64,000 nt of DNA, taken from positions 113,367 through 177,366 of the forward strand of contig JAKOMT010000003.1 in assembly GCA_022241475.1 (NCBI GenBank), in the 5' to 3' direction. The translations under genes and the position numbers were made by a program. Each line of letters starts with the position of its first letter. The first letter of the stretch is position 1. The stretch comes from Microvirga sp. (GTDB lineage: Bacteria > Pseudomonadota > Alphaproteobacteria > Rhizobiales > Beijerinckiaceae). Under the pieces are notes generated by a model. That model did not search any database, was not told the DNA's origin, and saw only the letters and a list, made by a program, of their open reading frames with translations. Shown piece after piece: positions 51,759 through 60,576 of this stretch.

Positions 51759-52639
51759 GGAAGCGCCGCGAGAATGCGGTCGGCGCGGTCGTCGAGATCA
51801 TCGCTCCCGCCCGGCAGCCCCAGCCCTGCGATTTCTGCCTGCCACTCCGCCGTGGCGCTCGCCATCCGGTTGGGCAGGCCGAGTTCGCGCAAGGTCGCTG
51901 CGACTTCGCGCATTTCGGCCGAGCGGCGCGCGCCGTGCGCCATCATCCGCTCCAGATTGTAGGCGGCGCGCGCGGTCCAGTCCCAGCCCGGATCGGAGGC
52001 CTGCAGCGAGGCGAGGACGGCGTCCTCCACGCCCGCGCGGCGCGACGCGAGGAAGCATTCTGCGCTGAGCGCCTCGAAGCCCTTGATCATCACCGAGCGC
52101 AGCATTTTGATCGCCGAGGCGTCGCCCACGCGATCTCCCGCCTTGCGCAGGTTCATGCCGAGCGGCGCGAGGATCTCTAGCGCCGCATCCGCATGGGGGC
52201 CGCCGAGCAGCGCCGGGGTCTGATGCTTGCGCGGATGCACCGGCGCCATGATCGCCATGTCGACGTAGCGCCCGCCCGCCGCCTCGATCGCCTCCGCGGC
52301 CGCGCGTTTCGTTCCCGGCGCGCAGGAATTGCCGTCGAGCCAGAGCGATTCGGGGGCGAGATGCGCCGCCGCCGCCTGAGCGGCCGCGAGCGCCTGATCG
52401 GCGGTCACGAGGCAGAAAACGACGGACGCGCCCTCCAGCGCCCGGGCCGGGCTCGCGTGGCACGAGACGCCGCGATCGGCGGCGGCCTCCGCTATGGCCT
52501 GCGCCTGCGCCGGCTCGCCGGCTTTGAGATCGTACGCCGCTATGCGGTCCCGCGCGCTCTCGCCAAAGCCCGAAACAAAGGCGCGTCCGGCCTCTCCGAA
52601 TCCGATCATGGCGATGCGGGGCGTGTTGCTCTTGTTCAT
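51755..52639 (-). CDS. NAD(P)-dependent oxidoreductase, 6-phosphogluconate dehydrogenase-like (DUF1932 C-terminus)
   Basis: A 294-aa protein: N-terminal Rossmann domain (IAMIGFGEAGRAFVSGFGE) and a central VFCLVTADQ and LDGNSCAPGTKRAAAEAIEAAGGRYVDMAIMAPVHP, as in beta-hydroxyacid dehydrogenases. The C-terminal helical domain (GDASAIKMLRSVMIKGFEALSAECFLASRRAGVED) is DUF1932-like and contains the catalytic Lys. It probably oxidises or reduces a hydroxy acid of the adjacent aromatic-acid pathway. Start MNKSNT at 52639 has GAGGAG upstream. Confidence 0.85.
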   Translation of the reverse strand: MNKSNTPRIAMIGFGEAGRAFVSGFGESARDRIAAYDLKAGEPAQAQAIAEAAADRGVSCHASPARALEGASVVFCLVTADQALAAAQAAAAHLAPESLWLDGNSCAPGTKRAAAEAIEAAGGRYVDMAIMAPVHPRKHQTPALLGGPHADAALEILAPLGMNLRKAGDRVGDASAIKMLRSVMIKGFEALSAECFLASRRAGVEDAVLASLQASDPGWDWTARAAYNLERMMAHGARRSAEMREVAATLRELGLPNRMASATAEWQAEIAGLGLPGGSDDLDDRADRILAALP

Positions 52640-52690
52640 TGATATCTCCTCTCCCTGCGCGCCACCTTGATCCCGGTCCCGGCGCTTCGC

Positions 52691-52715
52691 CATACGCTAT
52701 AGCGCGAACTTATCG
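52691..52715. promoter_or_regulatory. Putative LysR site upstream of galB
   Basis: A perfect 10-bp palindrome CGCTATAGCG (52695-52704) lies inside ATA-N15-TAT, with a LysR-like shape. It sits between the divergent dehydrogenase/LysR operon and galB. Confidence 0.35.
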
Positions 52716-52789
52716 CTGCGGCCCCGGTTTTGAATTGGCTTGACTGTCCTGGGGGGCGACAAAGGATCAAATAATAAACGGAGGGAACG

Positions 52790-53524
52790 ATGTCGTCGGG
52801 CAAGACCGCGCTGGTCATCAGCGCGCATGCGGCGGATTTCGTCTGGCGTTGCGGCGGCGCGATCGCGGCGCATGCGGAACTGGGCTATAAGGTCAGCGTC
52901 GTGTGCCTCTCCTTCGGGGAGCGCGGCGAATCGGCCAAGCTCTGGAAGCAGCCCGGCATGACCCTCGAGCGGGTCAAGGCGGCGCGCCGCGCCGAGGCCG
53001 AGAAGGCCGCGCAGGCTCTGGGCGTCCACGACCTGATCTGCTTCGATCTCGGCGATTATCCCTTGCGCCTGAACGAGGGCGACAAGGAACGGCTCGTCGA
53101 CGTGATCAGCGACGTGCAGCCCGCCTTCATGCTCTCGCATTCACATTACGACCCCTACAACACCGACCACATGTACGCGACGCAAGTCGCGCTCGAGTGC
53201 CGGATGATCGCGCAGGCCTGGGGGCACAAGCCCGGCCGCAAGGTGCTCGGCGCGCCGCAGCTCTATCTGTTCGAGCCGCACCAGACCGAGCAGATGGGCT
53301 GGAAGCCCGACACCTTCCTCGACATCACCCCGGTATGGGGCAAGAAGCGCGCCGCCATCGAGTGCATGGAGGGGCAGGAGCACCTCTGGGAATTCTACAC
53401 CCGCGTCGCCCAGAACCGCGCCAACCATTTCCAGCGCAATTCCGGCGGCCAGTCGGGCGGGCGGGCCTCGCAATACGCCGAGGCCTTCCAGTCCGTATTC
53501 CCGCGCACCGTCGACGAGCTCTGA
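52790..53524 (+). CDS. galB: 4-oxalomesaconate hydratase, GalB type (PIG-L family)
   Basis: A 244-aa PIG-L (LmbE-like) metalloenzyme. The zinc motif [22 protein letters not shown] matches the GalB subgroup (AHxxDFVWR) rather than the HPDDE of deacetylases; further on are LSFGERGES and [13 protein letters not shown]. GalB hydrates 4-oxalomesaconate to 4-carboxy-4-hydroxy-2-oxoadipate in gallate and protocatechuate 4,5-cleavage pathways. GalC- and GalD-like genes follow immediately, which supports the call. Confidence 0.85.
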   Translation: MSSGKTALVISAHAADFVWRCGGAIAAHAELGYKVSVVCLSFGERGESAKLWKQPGMTLERVKAARRAEAEKAAQALGVHDLICFDLGDYPLRLNEGDKERLVDVISDVQPAFMLSHSHYDPYNTDHMYATQVALECRMIAQAWGHKPGRKVLGAPQLYLFEPHQTEQMGWKPDTFLDITPVWGKKRAAIECMEGQEHLWEFYTRVAQNRANHFQRNSGGQSGGRASQYAEAFQSVFPRTVDEL

Positions 53525-53549
53525 GCGTCGCAGAGGAGGGAGACAGCCC

Positions 53550-54221
53550 ATGGGCGTCGTGGTCCAGAACATTCCCCGGGTCGATCAGGCGATCCTCGAC
53601 GGCCTCGCGGAAGCCGGCGTCGCGACCGTGCACGAGGCGCAGGGGCGTCGCGGCTGCCTCGCGTCCTACATGCGCCCGATCTACGCCAATGCGCGCGTCG
53701 CGGGCTGCGCCGTCACCGTCAGCGTTCCGCCGGGCGACAACTGGATGCTGCACGTCGCGATCGAACAGATCCGGCCCGGCGACATCCTCGTCGTGGCCCC
53801 CACCTCGCCCTGCGAAGACGGTTATTTCGGCGATCTTCTCGCGACCTCGGCCCGTGCGCGCGGCTGCATCGGTCTCGTTATCGACGCGGGCGTTCGCGAC
53901 GTGGCCGACCTGACCGAAATGGGATTTCCCGTCTGGTCCAGATGCGTCTCGGCGCAGGGGACCGTGAAGGAGACGCTGGGCTCGGTGAACGTTCCCGTCG
54001 TCTGCGCGCGCGCTCTGGTCGAGGCCGGCGACGTGATCGTCGCCGACGATGACGGGGTCGTCGTCGTGCGCCGCGAGGAGGCTGAGACGACGCTCGCGGC
54101 TTCGCGCCGCCGCATCGCCGCCGAAGAGGAGAAGCGGCGACGCCTCGCCTCGGGCGACCTCGGGCTCGACATCTACGACATGCGCGACCGCCTCGCCGCC
54201 AAGGGACTGAAATATGTCTGA
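53550..54221 (+). CDS. galC: 4-carboxy-4-hydroxy-2-oxoadipate aldolase (GalC/LigK; RraA fold)
   Basis: A 223-aa RraA-like class II aldolase. The substrate and metal-binding signature is [28 protein letters not shown], with the conserved Arg and Asp. It cleaves 4-carboxy-4-hydroxy-2-oxoadipate to pyruvate and oxaloacetate and can also act on HMG-type hydroxy acids. It follows galB by 25 bp and overlaps the galD-like gene by 8 bp. Confidence 0.88.
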   Translation: MGVVVQNIPRVDQAILDGLAEAGVATVHEAQGRRGCLASYMRPIYANARVAGCAVTVSVPPGDNWMLHVAIEQIRPGDILVVAPTSPCEDGYFGDLLATSARARGCIGLVIDAGVRDVADLTEMGFPVWSRCVSAQGTVKETLGSVNVPVVCARALVEAGDVIVADDDGVVVVRREEAETTLAASRRRIAAEEEKRRRLASGDLGLDIYDMRDRLAAKGLKYV

Positions 54222-55272
54222 GGGCGTCGCCTGCATGTGGATGCGCGGAGGCACCTCGAAAGGGGGCTATTTCCTCGCGTCCGACCTGCCGGCGGAGCGC
54301 GCCGAGCGCGACGCGTTTCTCCTCGGCGTGATGGGCTCGCCCGATCCGCGCCAGATCGACGGCATGGGCGGCGCCAATCCGCTGACCTCGAAGGTCGCCG
54401 TCGTATCGCGATCCGCGCGCTCCGACGCCGACGTCGATTATCTGTTTCTGCAGGTCTTCGTCGACCGCGCGATCGTCAGCGACGCGCAGAATTGCGGCAA
54501 CATCCTCGCGGGCGTCGGGCCTTTCGCCATCGAGCGCGGTCTCGTGCCGGCGCACGACGGGGAGACGCCCGTGCGCATCCATATGGCCAATACGGGCCAG
54601 ATCGCCGTCGCCACCGTCGCGACGCCGGGCGGCCGGGTCACGTATTCCGGCGACGCCCGGATCGACGGCGCGCCGGGCGCGGCCGCCGCCATCCCGATCG
54701 CCTTCGCGGACGCCGCCGGATCGAGCTGCGGCGCGCTCCTGCCGACGGGCGTCGCCGTGGACGTCGTCGACGGTCTCGCCGTTACGCTGATCGACGCCGG
54801 GATGCCCTGCGTCATCGTCGCGGCCGACGATCTCGGTCTGGCGGGGGACGAGAGCCCGGAGGCTCTCGACGCGGACGAGGGACTTCGCGCGCGCCTTGAA
54901 CGCCTGCGTCTCAAGGCGGGGCCGATGATGAATCTCGGCGACGTCGCCGATGCGACCGTGCCCAAGATGACCATCGTCTCGGCGCCGCGCGCCGGCGGCG
55001 CGGTCACGACGCGCACCTTCATCCCGCATCGCTGCCACGAGGCGATCGGCGTGCTCGGCGCCGTATCCGTGGCGACGGCGTGCCTGCTGCCGGTCGGGCC
55101 GGCGGCGCGCGTGGCGCGCGTGGCGGAAGGCGACAGGCCCTCGCTCTCGATCGAGCATCCGACCGGAGAATTCACCGTCATCGCGACGCTCGACGAAGGT
55201 CGCGTCGTGGGCGCCGCCGTATTGCGGACGGCGCGCAAGTTGATGGACGGAAGAGTATTCGCGCAGCGCTAG
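54214..55272 (+). CDS. galD: PrpF-family isomerase, probable 4-oxalomesaconate tautomerase (GalD)
   Basis: A 352-aa PrpF-like isomerase with a diaminopimelate-epimerase-type fold in two halves. Key segments are [53 protein letters not shown] and [13 protein letters not shown], with one Cys in each half. GalD converts the keto form of 4-oxalomesaconate to its enol, the substrate of GalB. It overlaps galC, completing a galB-galC-galD unit. Aconitate isomerases of the same family are the alternative. Confidence 0.82.
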   Translation: MSEGVACMWMRGGTSKGGYFLASDLPAERAERDAFLLGVMGSPDPRQIDGMGGANPLTSKVAVVSRSARSDADVDYLFLQVFVDRAIVSDAQNCGNILAGVGPFAIERGLVPAHDGETPVRIHMANTGQIAVATVATPGGRVTYSGDARIDGAPGAAAAIPIAFADAAGSSCGALLPTGVAVDVVDGLAVTLIDAGMPCVIVAADDLGLAGDESPEALDADEGLRARLERLRLKAGPMMNLGDVADATVPKMTIVSAPRAGGAVTTRTFIPHRCHEAIGVLGAVSVATACLLPVGPAARVARVAEGDRPSLSIEHPTGEFTVIATLDEGRVVGAAVLRTARKLMDGRVFAQR

Positions 55273-55311
55273 GCGTCTAAGCCGAGCGCTCTCGCAATGA
55301 TTTCATGGCGT

Positions 55312-55340
55312 GATGAGAAAGTACGATTTCTTTCCTCATC
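55312..55340. promoter_or_regulatory. Inverted repeat between galD and tctC
   Basis: GATGAG (55312-55317) and CTCATC (55335-55340), with extended complementarity AAAG/CTTTC, form an inverted repeat in the 192-bp gap before tctC. No T-run follows, so an operator is as likely as a terminator. Confidence 0.3.
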
Positions 55341-55464
55341 TCAACCATGGCAGAGTAGTTCGTCGGCCGTAAGGTCAGCGACTAACGCCCGGAAAAATGG
55401 GCGGTTCAATGGGAGACGATCGCTCCTCCGGCGACCCGGGGCGAGCGACACAGGGAGAAAACGC

Positions 55465-56553
55465 ATGAAGATCACGAAAGTCGGCCCTCTGGCCGTCGGC
55501 GCCGCCGTCATCGGCCTGTTCCCCTTGGCGAATCCGGCCGCTGCCCAGGATCTCGCGGGCAAGACCGTCGAATTCGTCATTCCCTTCGCCGAATCCGGCG
55601 GATCGGCCCAGTGGGCGAACTTCTTCGCGCCGCTCCTCAGCCAGCATCTGCCCGGCAACCCGACCGTCGTCGTCCGCTACCGTCCGGGCGCGGGTTCGAC
55701 CGCCGGCGCCAACTGGTTCCAGGAGCAGACGAACGGCGACGGCACCGTCGTGTTCGGAACGTCCGGCTCGACGCAGTTCCCGTACCTGCTCGGCGATCCG
55801 CGCGTGCGCTACGAATACAAGGACTGGAAAGTGGTCCTCTCGTCCGGCACCGGCGGCGTCGTCTATCTGCCCGCCGATCTCGGCGAGCGCTATGACGGCA
55901 GCTTCAACGACCTGAAGGACGAAGACTATCTCTACGGCTCGCAGGGCGCGACGACGCTCGATCTCGTGCCGCTCCTCGCCTTCAAGCTTCTCGGCCTGAA
56001 CGTCGATCCCGTCTTCGGCATCGAAGGCCGCGGCGACGGCCGCCTGATGTTCGAGCGCGGCGAAGCCAACATCGACTACCAGACCTCGTCGGCCTACATC
56101 CGCAGCGTGCAGCCGCTCGTCGACCAGAACCTCGCGGTCCCGGCCTTCACCTACGGCTTCCTCGACGCCAACGGCGAGATCGTCCGCGATCCGACCTTCC
56201 CGGACATCCCGTCCTTCAAGGAAGTCTGCGAGGCGACCGAGGGCTGCGAGACGTCCGGCGTGGGCTGGGACGCCTGGAACGCGTTCTTCGTCGCCGGCTT
56301 CGCCGCGCAGAAGCTCGTCTACCTGCCGGGCACCGCGACGCAGGAAGTCGTCGACATGTACACCAAGGCCTTCGACGACATCATCGCCCGTCCGGACTTC
56401 GCGCAGATTTCCGGTGAAGCGCTCGGCGAGTATCCCCAGGGCACCGGCGCCGCGGCTCTCGCGGCCAACGAGCAGGCCATCACGGTGACGCCAGAGGCCA
56501 AGCAGTACGTCCTCGACTGGCTTCGGGACGATTACAACATCACCATGCAGTGA
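55465..56553 (+). CDS. tctC: Tripartite tricarboxylate transporter substrate-binding protein TctC
   Basis: A 362-aa Bug-family protein. Signal peptide KITKVGPLAVGAAVIGLFPLANPAAAQ, then DLAGKTVEFVIPFAESGGSAQWANFFAPLL. It is longer than most Bug proteins and contains a Cys pair (VCEATEGCETSG) that could form a disulfide. The ATG at 55465 has GGGAG upstream. It is the binding protein of the third TTT system, whose membrane part is a TctA-TctB fusion downstream. Confidence 0.9.
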   Translation: MKITKVGPLAVGAAVIGLFPLANPAAAQDLAGKTVEFVIPFAESGGSAQWANFFAPLLSQHLPGNPTVVVRYRPGAGSTAGANWFQEQTNGDGTVVFGTSGSTQFPYLLGDPRVRYEYKDWKVVLSSGTGGVVYLPADLGERYDGSFNDLKDEDYLYGSQGATTLDLVPLLAFKLLGLNVDPVFGIEGRGDGRLMFERGEANIDYQTSSAYIRSVQPLVDQNLAVPAFTYGFLDANGEIVRDPTFPDIPSFKEVCEATEGCETSGVGWDAWNAFFVAGFAAQKLVYLPGTATQEVVDMYTKAFDDIIARPDFAQISGEALGEYPQGTGAAALAANEQAITVTPEAKQYVLDWLRDDYNITMQ

Positions 56554-56584
56554 CGGCGTTGCGTTGACCTGAACCTGCTTGCGT

Positions 56585-56607
56585 CCCCCGCCGCCTTGCG
56601 GCGGGGG
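56585..56607 (+). terminator. Hairpin between tctC and the tctAB fusion gene
   Basis: A perfect 10-bp stem CCCCCGCCGC/GCGGCGGGGG with loop CTT. Its position after a binding-protein gene suggests partial termination or 3'-end protection that keeps TctC more abundant than the permease. Confidence 0.55.
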
Positions 56608-56639
56608 CTTCCCGCACACTTTACTAGCGAGGCCTCCCA

Positions 56640-58655
56640 ATGGACCTCATGGACATCGCGCTTCCCGCGTTGACGGAAGCGCTCACCCTCGTCCTGCAGC
56701 CTCAGCAACTGATGTTCCTCGCGCTCGGTGTGGTGCTGGGGCTTGCGGTCGGCATCCTGCCCGGGCTCGGCGGAATCGCCGGTCTGTCGCTCGTGCTGCC
56801 GTTCATGTACGGCATGGACCCCGTCTCCGGTCTCGCGCTCATGGTCGGGCTCATCGCGGTGATCCCGACGTCGGACACTTTCTCCTCCGTCCTGCTCGGC
56901 ATTCCGGGCTCCAGTTCGGCGCAGGCGACGGTGCTCGACGGCTTTCCGCTCGCCCGTCAGGGGCAGGCGGCCCGCGCGCTGTCGGCGGCGTTCATGTGCT
57001 CTCTCTACGGCGGGCTCATCAGCGCGGTGATCCTCACCGTCTTCATCTTCTTCGCGCGGCCGCTGATCCTCGCCTTCGGCCTGCCCGAGATGCTGATGCT
57101 GACGGTGCTCGGCCTGTCCATGGTCGCGATTCTCGCCGGGCGCGTTCCGCTCAAGGGGGTCGTCGCGGCCGGTCTCGGCCTGCTCGCCGGCACGATCGGC
57201 GCCGCAGGCGCCGGCGGCAGCCTGCGCATGTCGACCTACGACATGCCGTATCTCGTCGACGGGCTGCAGCTCATCATCGTCGGTCTCGGCATCTACGCCG
57301 TCCCCGAGATCGTCGCGCTCCTGCGCGAAGACAAGAGCATCGCCAAGGCCGGCAAGCTCGGCAAGGGCCTGTTCACCGGCGTCGTCGACTGGTTCAAGAA
57401 CATTTGGCTTTCGACCGTCGGCGCGATGATCGGCGTCGTCGTCGGCATCATCCCCGGCCTCGGCGGCTCGGTCGTCGACTGGCTCGCCTACGGCTACACC
57501 GTGCAGACCGCCAAGGACCGCTCGAAATTCGGCAAGGGCGACATCCGCGGCGTGATCGGGCCGGAATCCTCCGCCAACGCCACGCTCGGCGGCTCGCTGG
57601 TGCCGACGCTGATCTTCGGCATTCCCGGTTCGGGCACGATGGCGATCTTCCTCGGCGGGCTGGCGTTGCTGAACCTGTCGCCAGGCCCCCACATGGTGCG
57701 CCAGAACCTCGACGTGACGTACACGATCGTCTGGTCGCTGGCGATCGCCAACGTGATCGGCGCGGGCCTGTGTATCCTGCTCGCTGCCCAGATCGCCAAG
57801 GTCACGCGCATCCGCTTCGCGATCCTCGCGCCGATCCTGTTCATGCTCATCGCCTTCGCGGCCTTCCAGTCGCGCCAGTCCATGGGCGACCTGATCGCGT
57901 TGATCTGCATCGGATTCCTAGGAATTCTGCTGCGCCGGTTCGATTATTCGCGCCCGGCCTTCCTGATCGGTTTCGTGCTCTCGTCGCAGGCGGAGGCCTT
58001 CGCGAACATGGCCAACCAGATCGCGACCTCGCGGTTCAATCGCGGCTTCTGGAACGGCATGGATTACATCGCCTCGCCGCTGGCCCTGACGATCCTCGTG
58101 CTCACGATCCTGTCCGTCGTCATCGGATTACGCGGAGCCAAGCTCATTCGCGAGAACGACGCGGAGGCGACGGGCAGCAAGCGAAGCTCCGTGATCTTCC
58201 TGATCTGCGTCACGGCCTACGTCCTCGTCTCCGTGATCGACGCCGCGCAGATCAACCGCATCGGCGACAAGATCTTTCCGCTGACTGTCGGCTGCGTGAC
58301 GCTCGTCGCCTGCGCGCTCCTGTTCCTGCGCATGCGCCGCTCGCCCGAGACCGATCCCGTTTTCGTGGATCTGGAGCAGGGCGGGGCCGACGCCAAGCTG
58401 CCCTACGGGCTCTGGGGAACGCTCGGCTGGTTCGCCATGCTGCTCGGCCTCTCGCTGCTCTTCGGCTTCGTCATCGCGCTGACGATCTTCCTGCTCTCGT
58501 TCTTCCGCATCCGAGCGGGGCAGAGCTTGTTCATGACGCTGGTCTACACATCCGGCGCCGTCGCCGCGATCATCTTCTTCGCCTCGGTCCTCGGGCGCGA
58601 CTTCCCGCCGGGCCTCCTGCAGTCCTACGTCAACCTTCCCTGGCCGCTCAGATGA
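56640..58655 (+). CDS. Fused tripartite tricarboxylate transporter permease TctA-TctB
   Basis: A 671-aa protein. Residues about 1-500 are TctA (VLGLAVGILPGLGGIAGLSLVLPF, GSSSAQATVLDGFPLARQGQA, VGIIPGLGGSVVDWLAYGYT, GPESSANATLGGSLVPTLIFGIPGSG). After a charged linker (LIRENDAEATGSKRSS) the last 150 residues have four spans (SVIFLICVTAYVLVSV, FPLTVGCVTLVACALLFL, LGWFAMLLGLSLLFGF, VYTSGAVAAIIFF), as in TctB. TctA and TctB are separate in the other two systems here. The stop overlaps the next ATG. Confidence 0.9.
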   Translation: MDLMDIALPALTEALTLVLQPQQLMFLALGVVLGLAVGILPGLGGIAGLSLVLPFMYGMDPVSGLALMVGLIAVIPTSDTFSSVLLGIPGSSSAQATVLDGFPLARQGQAARALSAAFMCSLYGGLISAVILTVFIFFARPLILAFGLPEMLMLTVLGLSMVAILAGRVPLKGVVAAGLGLLAGTIGAAGAGGSLRMSTYDMPYLVDGLQLIIVGLGIYAVPEIVALLREDKSIAKAGKLGKGLFTGVVDWFKNIWLSTVGAMIGVVVGIIPGLGGSVVDWLAYGYTVQTAKDRSKFGKGDIRGVIGPESSANATLGGSLVPTLIFGIPGSGTMAIFLGGLALLNLSPGPHMVRQNLDVTYTIVWSLAIANVIGAGLCILLAAQIAKVTRIRFAILAPILFMLIAFAAFQSRQSMGDLIALICIGFLGILLRRFDYSRPAFLIGFVLSSQAEAFANMANQIATSRFNRGFWNGMDYIASPLALTILVLTILSVVIGLRGAKLIRENDAEATGSKRSSVIFLICVTAYVLVSVIDAAQINRIGDKIFPLTVGCVTLVACALLFLRMRRSPETDPVFVDLEQGGADAKLPYGLWGTLGWFAMLLGLSLLFGFVIALTIFLLSFFRIRAGQSLFMTLVYTSGAVAAIIFFASVLGRDFPPGLLQSYVNLPWPLR

Positions 58656-59743
58656 CACAGACAGCCATTCCCTATCTCTTCCTGCGCGGCGGCACGTCGC
58701 GCGGGCCCTACTTCAACCGGGCCGATCTGCCCGAGGACCGCGAGGCCCTTTCGCGGATTCTCCTCGCCGTCGTCGGGGCCGGGCATCGGCTCAACATCGA
58801 CGGGATCGGCGGCGGCAACGCCGTCACCAACAAGGTCGCGATGCTTTCGCGGTCGCAATCCCCCGACGCCGACATCGATTACTTCTTCGGTCAGGTGGCG
58901 GTGGAGGAGCGGCTCGTCGACTACAAGCCGACCTGCGGCAACATCCTTGTCGGCGTCGGCCCCGCCGCAATCGAGATGGGGCTCATCCCCGCGCAAGACG
59001 GCGAGACGCGCGTGCGCATCCGCGCCGTCAACACCAACGCCCTCGTCGAGGCGATCGTCCAGACGCCGGGCGGGCGCGTGCGCTACGACGGCGACGCGGT
59101 CGTCGACGGCGTCCCGGGAACGGCGGCGCCCGTCGGCCTCAACTTCCTCGACGTGGTCGGGACGAGTTGCGGATCGTTCCTGCCCACGGGGGCGCTGCGG
59201 GACGTCATCGACGGGATCGAGATCACCTGCATGGACGTCGCCATGCCGATGGCCATCGCCCGCGCCTCCGATTTCGGCCTCACCGGATACGAGACGGCTC
59301 AGGAGCTCGACGCCAACCGCGAGTTCTACGCGCGGATGGAGCCGATTCGCATCGAAGCTGGCCGTCGGATGGGGCTCGGCGACGTGACGAAGTCGGTCAC
59401 GCCGAAATTCGGCCTGCTCGCCGCGCCGCGCGAGGGCGGCGCCATCTGCGCCCGCTACTTCATGCCGTGGGACTGCCATCCCTCGCTCGCCGTCACGGGC
59501 TCGCAATGCATCGCCGCCTGCGCGCTGACGCCGGGCACGGTGGCCGACGGGCTCGGGCGCATTCCATCCGGCAAGCCGGCCTTGATGCGCATCGAGCATC
59601 CGATGGGGGCGATCGAGGTCACGGTCGATTACGACGACAGCGGCGCGGACGGGTTCACGCTCAAGTCGGCCGGGCTCGTGCGCACGGCCCGTCTGATCGC
59701 GCGCGGCGAGGTCCTCGTCCCGGCGTCGGCCTACGCCGGATGA
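58652..59743 (+). CDS. PrpF-family isomerase, second paralogue
   Basis: A 363-aa PrpF/AcnF-type protein: LFLRGGTSRGPYFNRADLPED, GIGGGNAVTNKVAMLS, KPTCGNILVGVGPAAIE and VVGTSCGSFLPTGAL. The motif pattern matches GalD at 54214-55272, but the two differ widely in between. Translation is coupled to the tctAB fusion (ATGA). It may isomerise the imported acid, for example an aconitate- or oxalomesaconate-like compound, before the galBC steps. Confidence 0.85.
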   Translation: MTQTAIPYLFLRGGTSRGPYFNRADLPEDREALSRILLAVVGAGHRLNIDGIGGGNAVTNKVAMLSRSQSPDADIDYFFGQVAVEERLVDYKPTCGNILVGVGPAAIEMGLIPAQDGETRVRIRAVNTNALVEAIVQTPGGRVRYDGDAVVDGVPGTAAPVGLNFLDVVGTSCGSFLPTGALRDVIDGIEITCMDVAMPMAIARASDFGLTGYETAQELDANREFYARMEPIRIEAGRRMGLGDVTKSVTPKFGLLAAPREGGAICARYFMPWDCHPSLAVTGSQCIAACALTPGTVADGLGRIPSGKPALMRIEHPMGAIEVTVDYDDSGADGFTLKSAGLVRTARLIARGEVLVPASAYAG

Positions 59744-59783
59744 GCGACGCGTCGCGGCCGGCGTCGGGGGGCTGCGGCCCGTC

Positions 59784-60566
59784 ATGAGCCTTGCGGACCT
59801 GGCGTCGGTCGACGCCCTCACGCTGGCGTCGTTCCTGCCGCCGGAGCTGGATCCGCCCGTGGCGCTGATCCTGCTCGCCGCGAGCGCCCTCGCGTCGTTC
59901 ATCACGATCGCCTTCGGCATCGGGGGCGGCGTTCTGCTGCTCGCGGTGATGGCGAGCCTCGTGCCGCCGGCGATGCTCATCCCGGTTCACGGACTCGTCC
60001 AGTTCGGCTCGAACGTCGGACGTGTGGTGTTCATGTTCCGCTACGTGAGCTGGCGCGACACCTGGGTGTTCACCATCGGCTCGTTCATCGGCGTCGCGGC
60101 GGGCGGCGCCCTCGTCGTCAACCTGCCGCCCGCACTGGTGCAGATCGGCGTCGGCCTGTTCGTCATCTGGTCGGTCTTCGTGAGCCCGCCCGCCTGGCTG
60201 CGGCGCTTCGCGCTCGTGACCGGCGCGATCTCGAGCTTCCTGACGATGTTCTTCGGCGCGACGGGCGTTTTCGTCGCGTCCTTCACGAAGTCGCTGCGGC
60301 TCGATCGCCACGCCCACGTGGCGACGCACGGCACGCTGATGTCGGTGCAGCATCTCCTCAAGACGCTGATGTTCGGGTTCCTCGGCTTCGCTTTCGGCCC
60401 CTGGCTCGTTTTCTGCGTGGCGATGATCACGGCGGGCGCGGTCGGCACGTTCCTCGGGCGCCTCGTCCTCGACCGCATCTCCGACAAGCGCTTCCGCATC
60501 GCGCTCGACGTGACGCTGGTGCTGCTCTCGGCGCGGCTGATCTGGCAGGGGCTGTTCTCCGGCTGA
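59784..60566 (+). CDS. TauE/SafE family sulfite/organic anion exporter
   Basis: A 260-aa membrane protein with about eight spans. The TauE/SafE repeats include ASFITIAFGIGGGVLLLAVMASLVPPAMLIPVHGLVQFGSN and SSFLTMFFGATGVFVASFTKSL. The family exports sulfite, sulfoacetate or other small anions. It follows the second prpF-like gene by 40 bp and may belong to the same transcript. Substrate is unknown. Confidence 0.88.
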   Translation: MSLADLASVDALTLASFLPPELDPPVALILLAASALASFITIAFGIGGGVLLLAVMASLVPPAMLIPVHGLVQFGSNVGRVVFMFRYVSWRDTWVFTIGSFIGVAAGGALVVNLPPALVQIGVGLFVIWSVFVSPPAWLRRFALVTGAISSFLTMFFGATGVFVASFTKSLRLDRHAHVATHGTLMSVQHLLKTLMFGFLGFAFGPWLVFCVAMITAGAVGTFLGRLVLDRISDKRFRIALDVTLVLLSARLIWQGLFSG

Positions 60567-60576
60567 GCGCCGGGGC

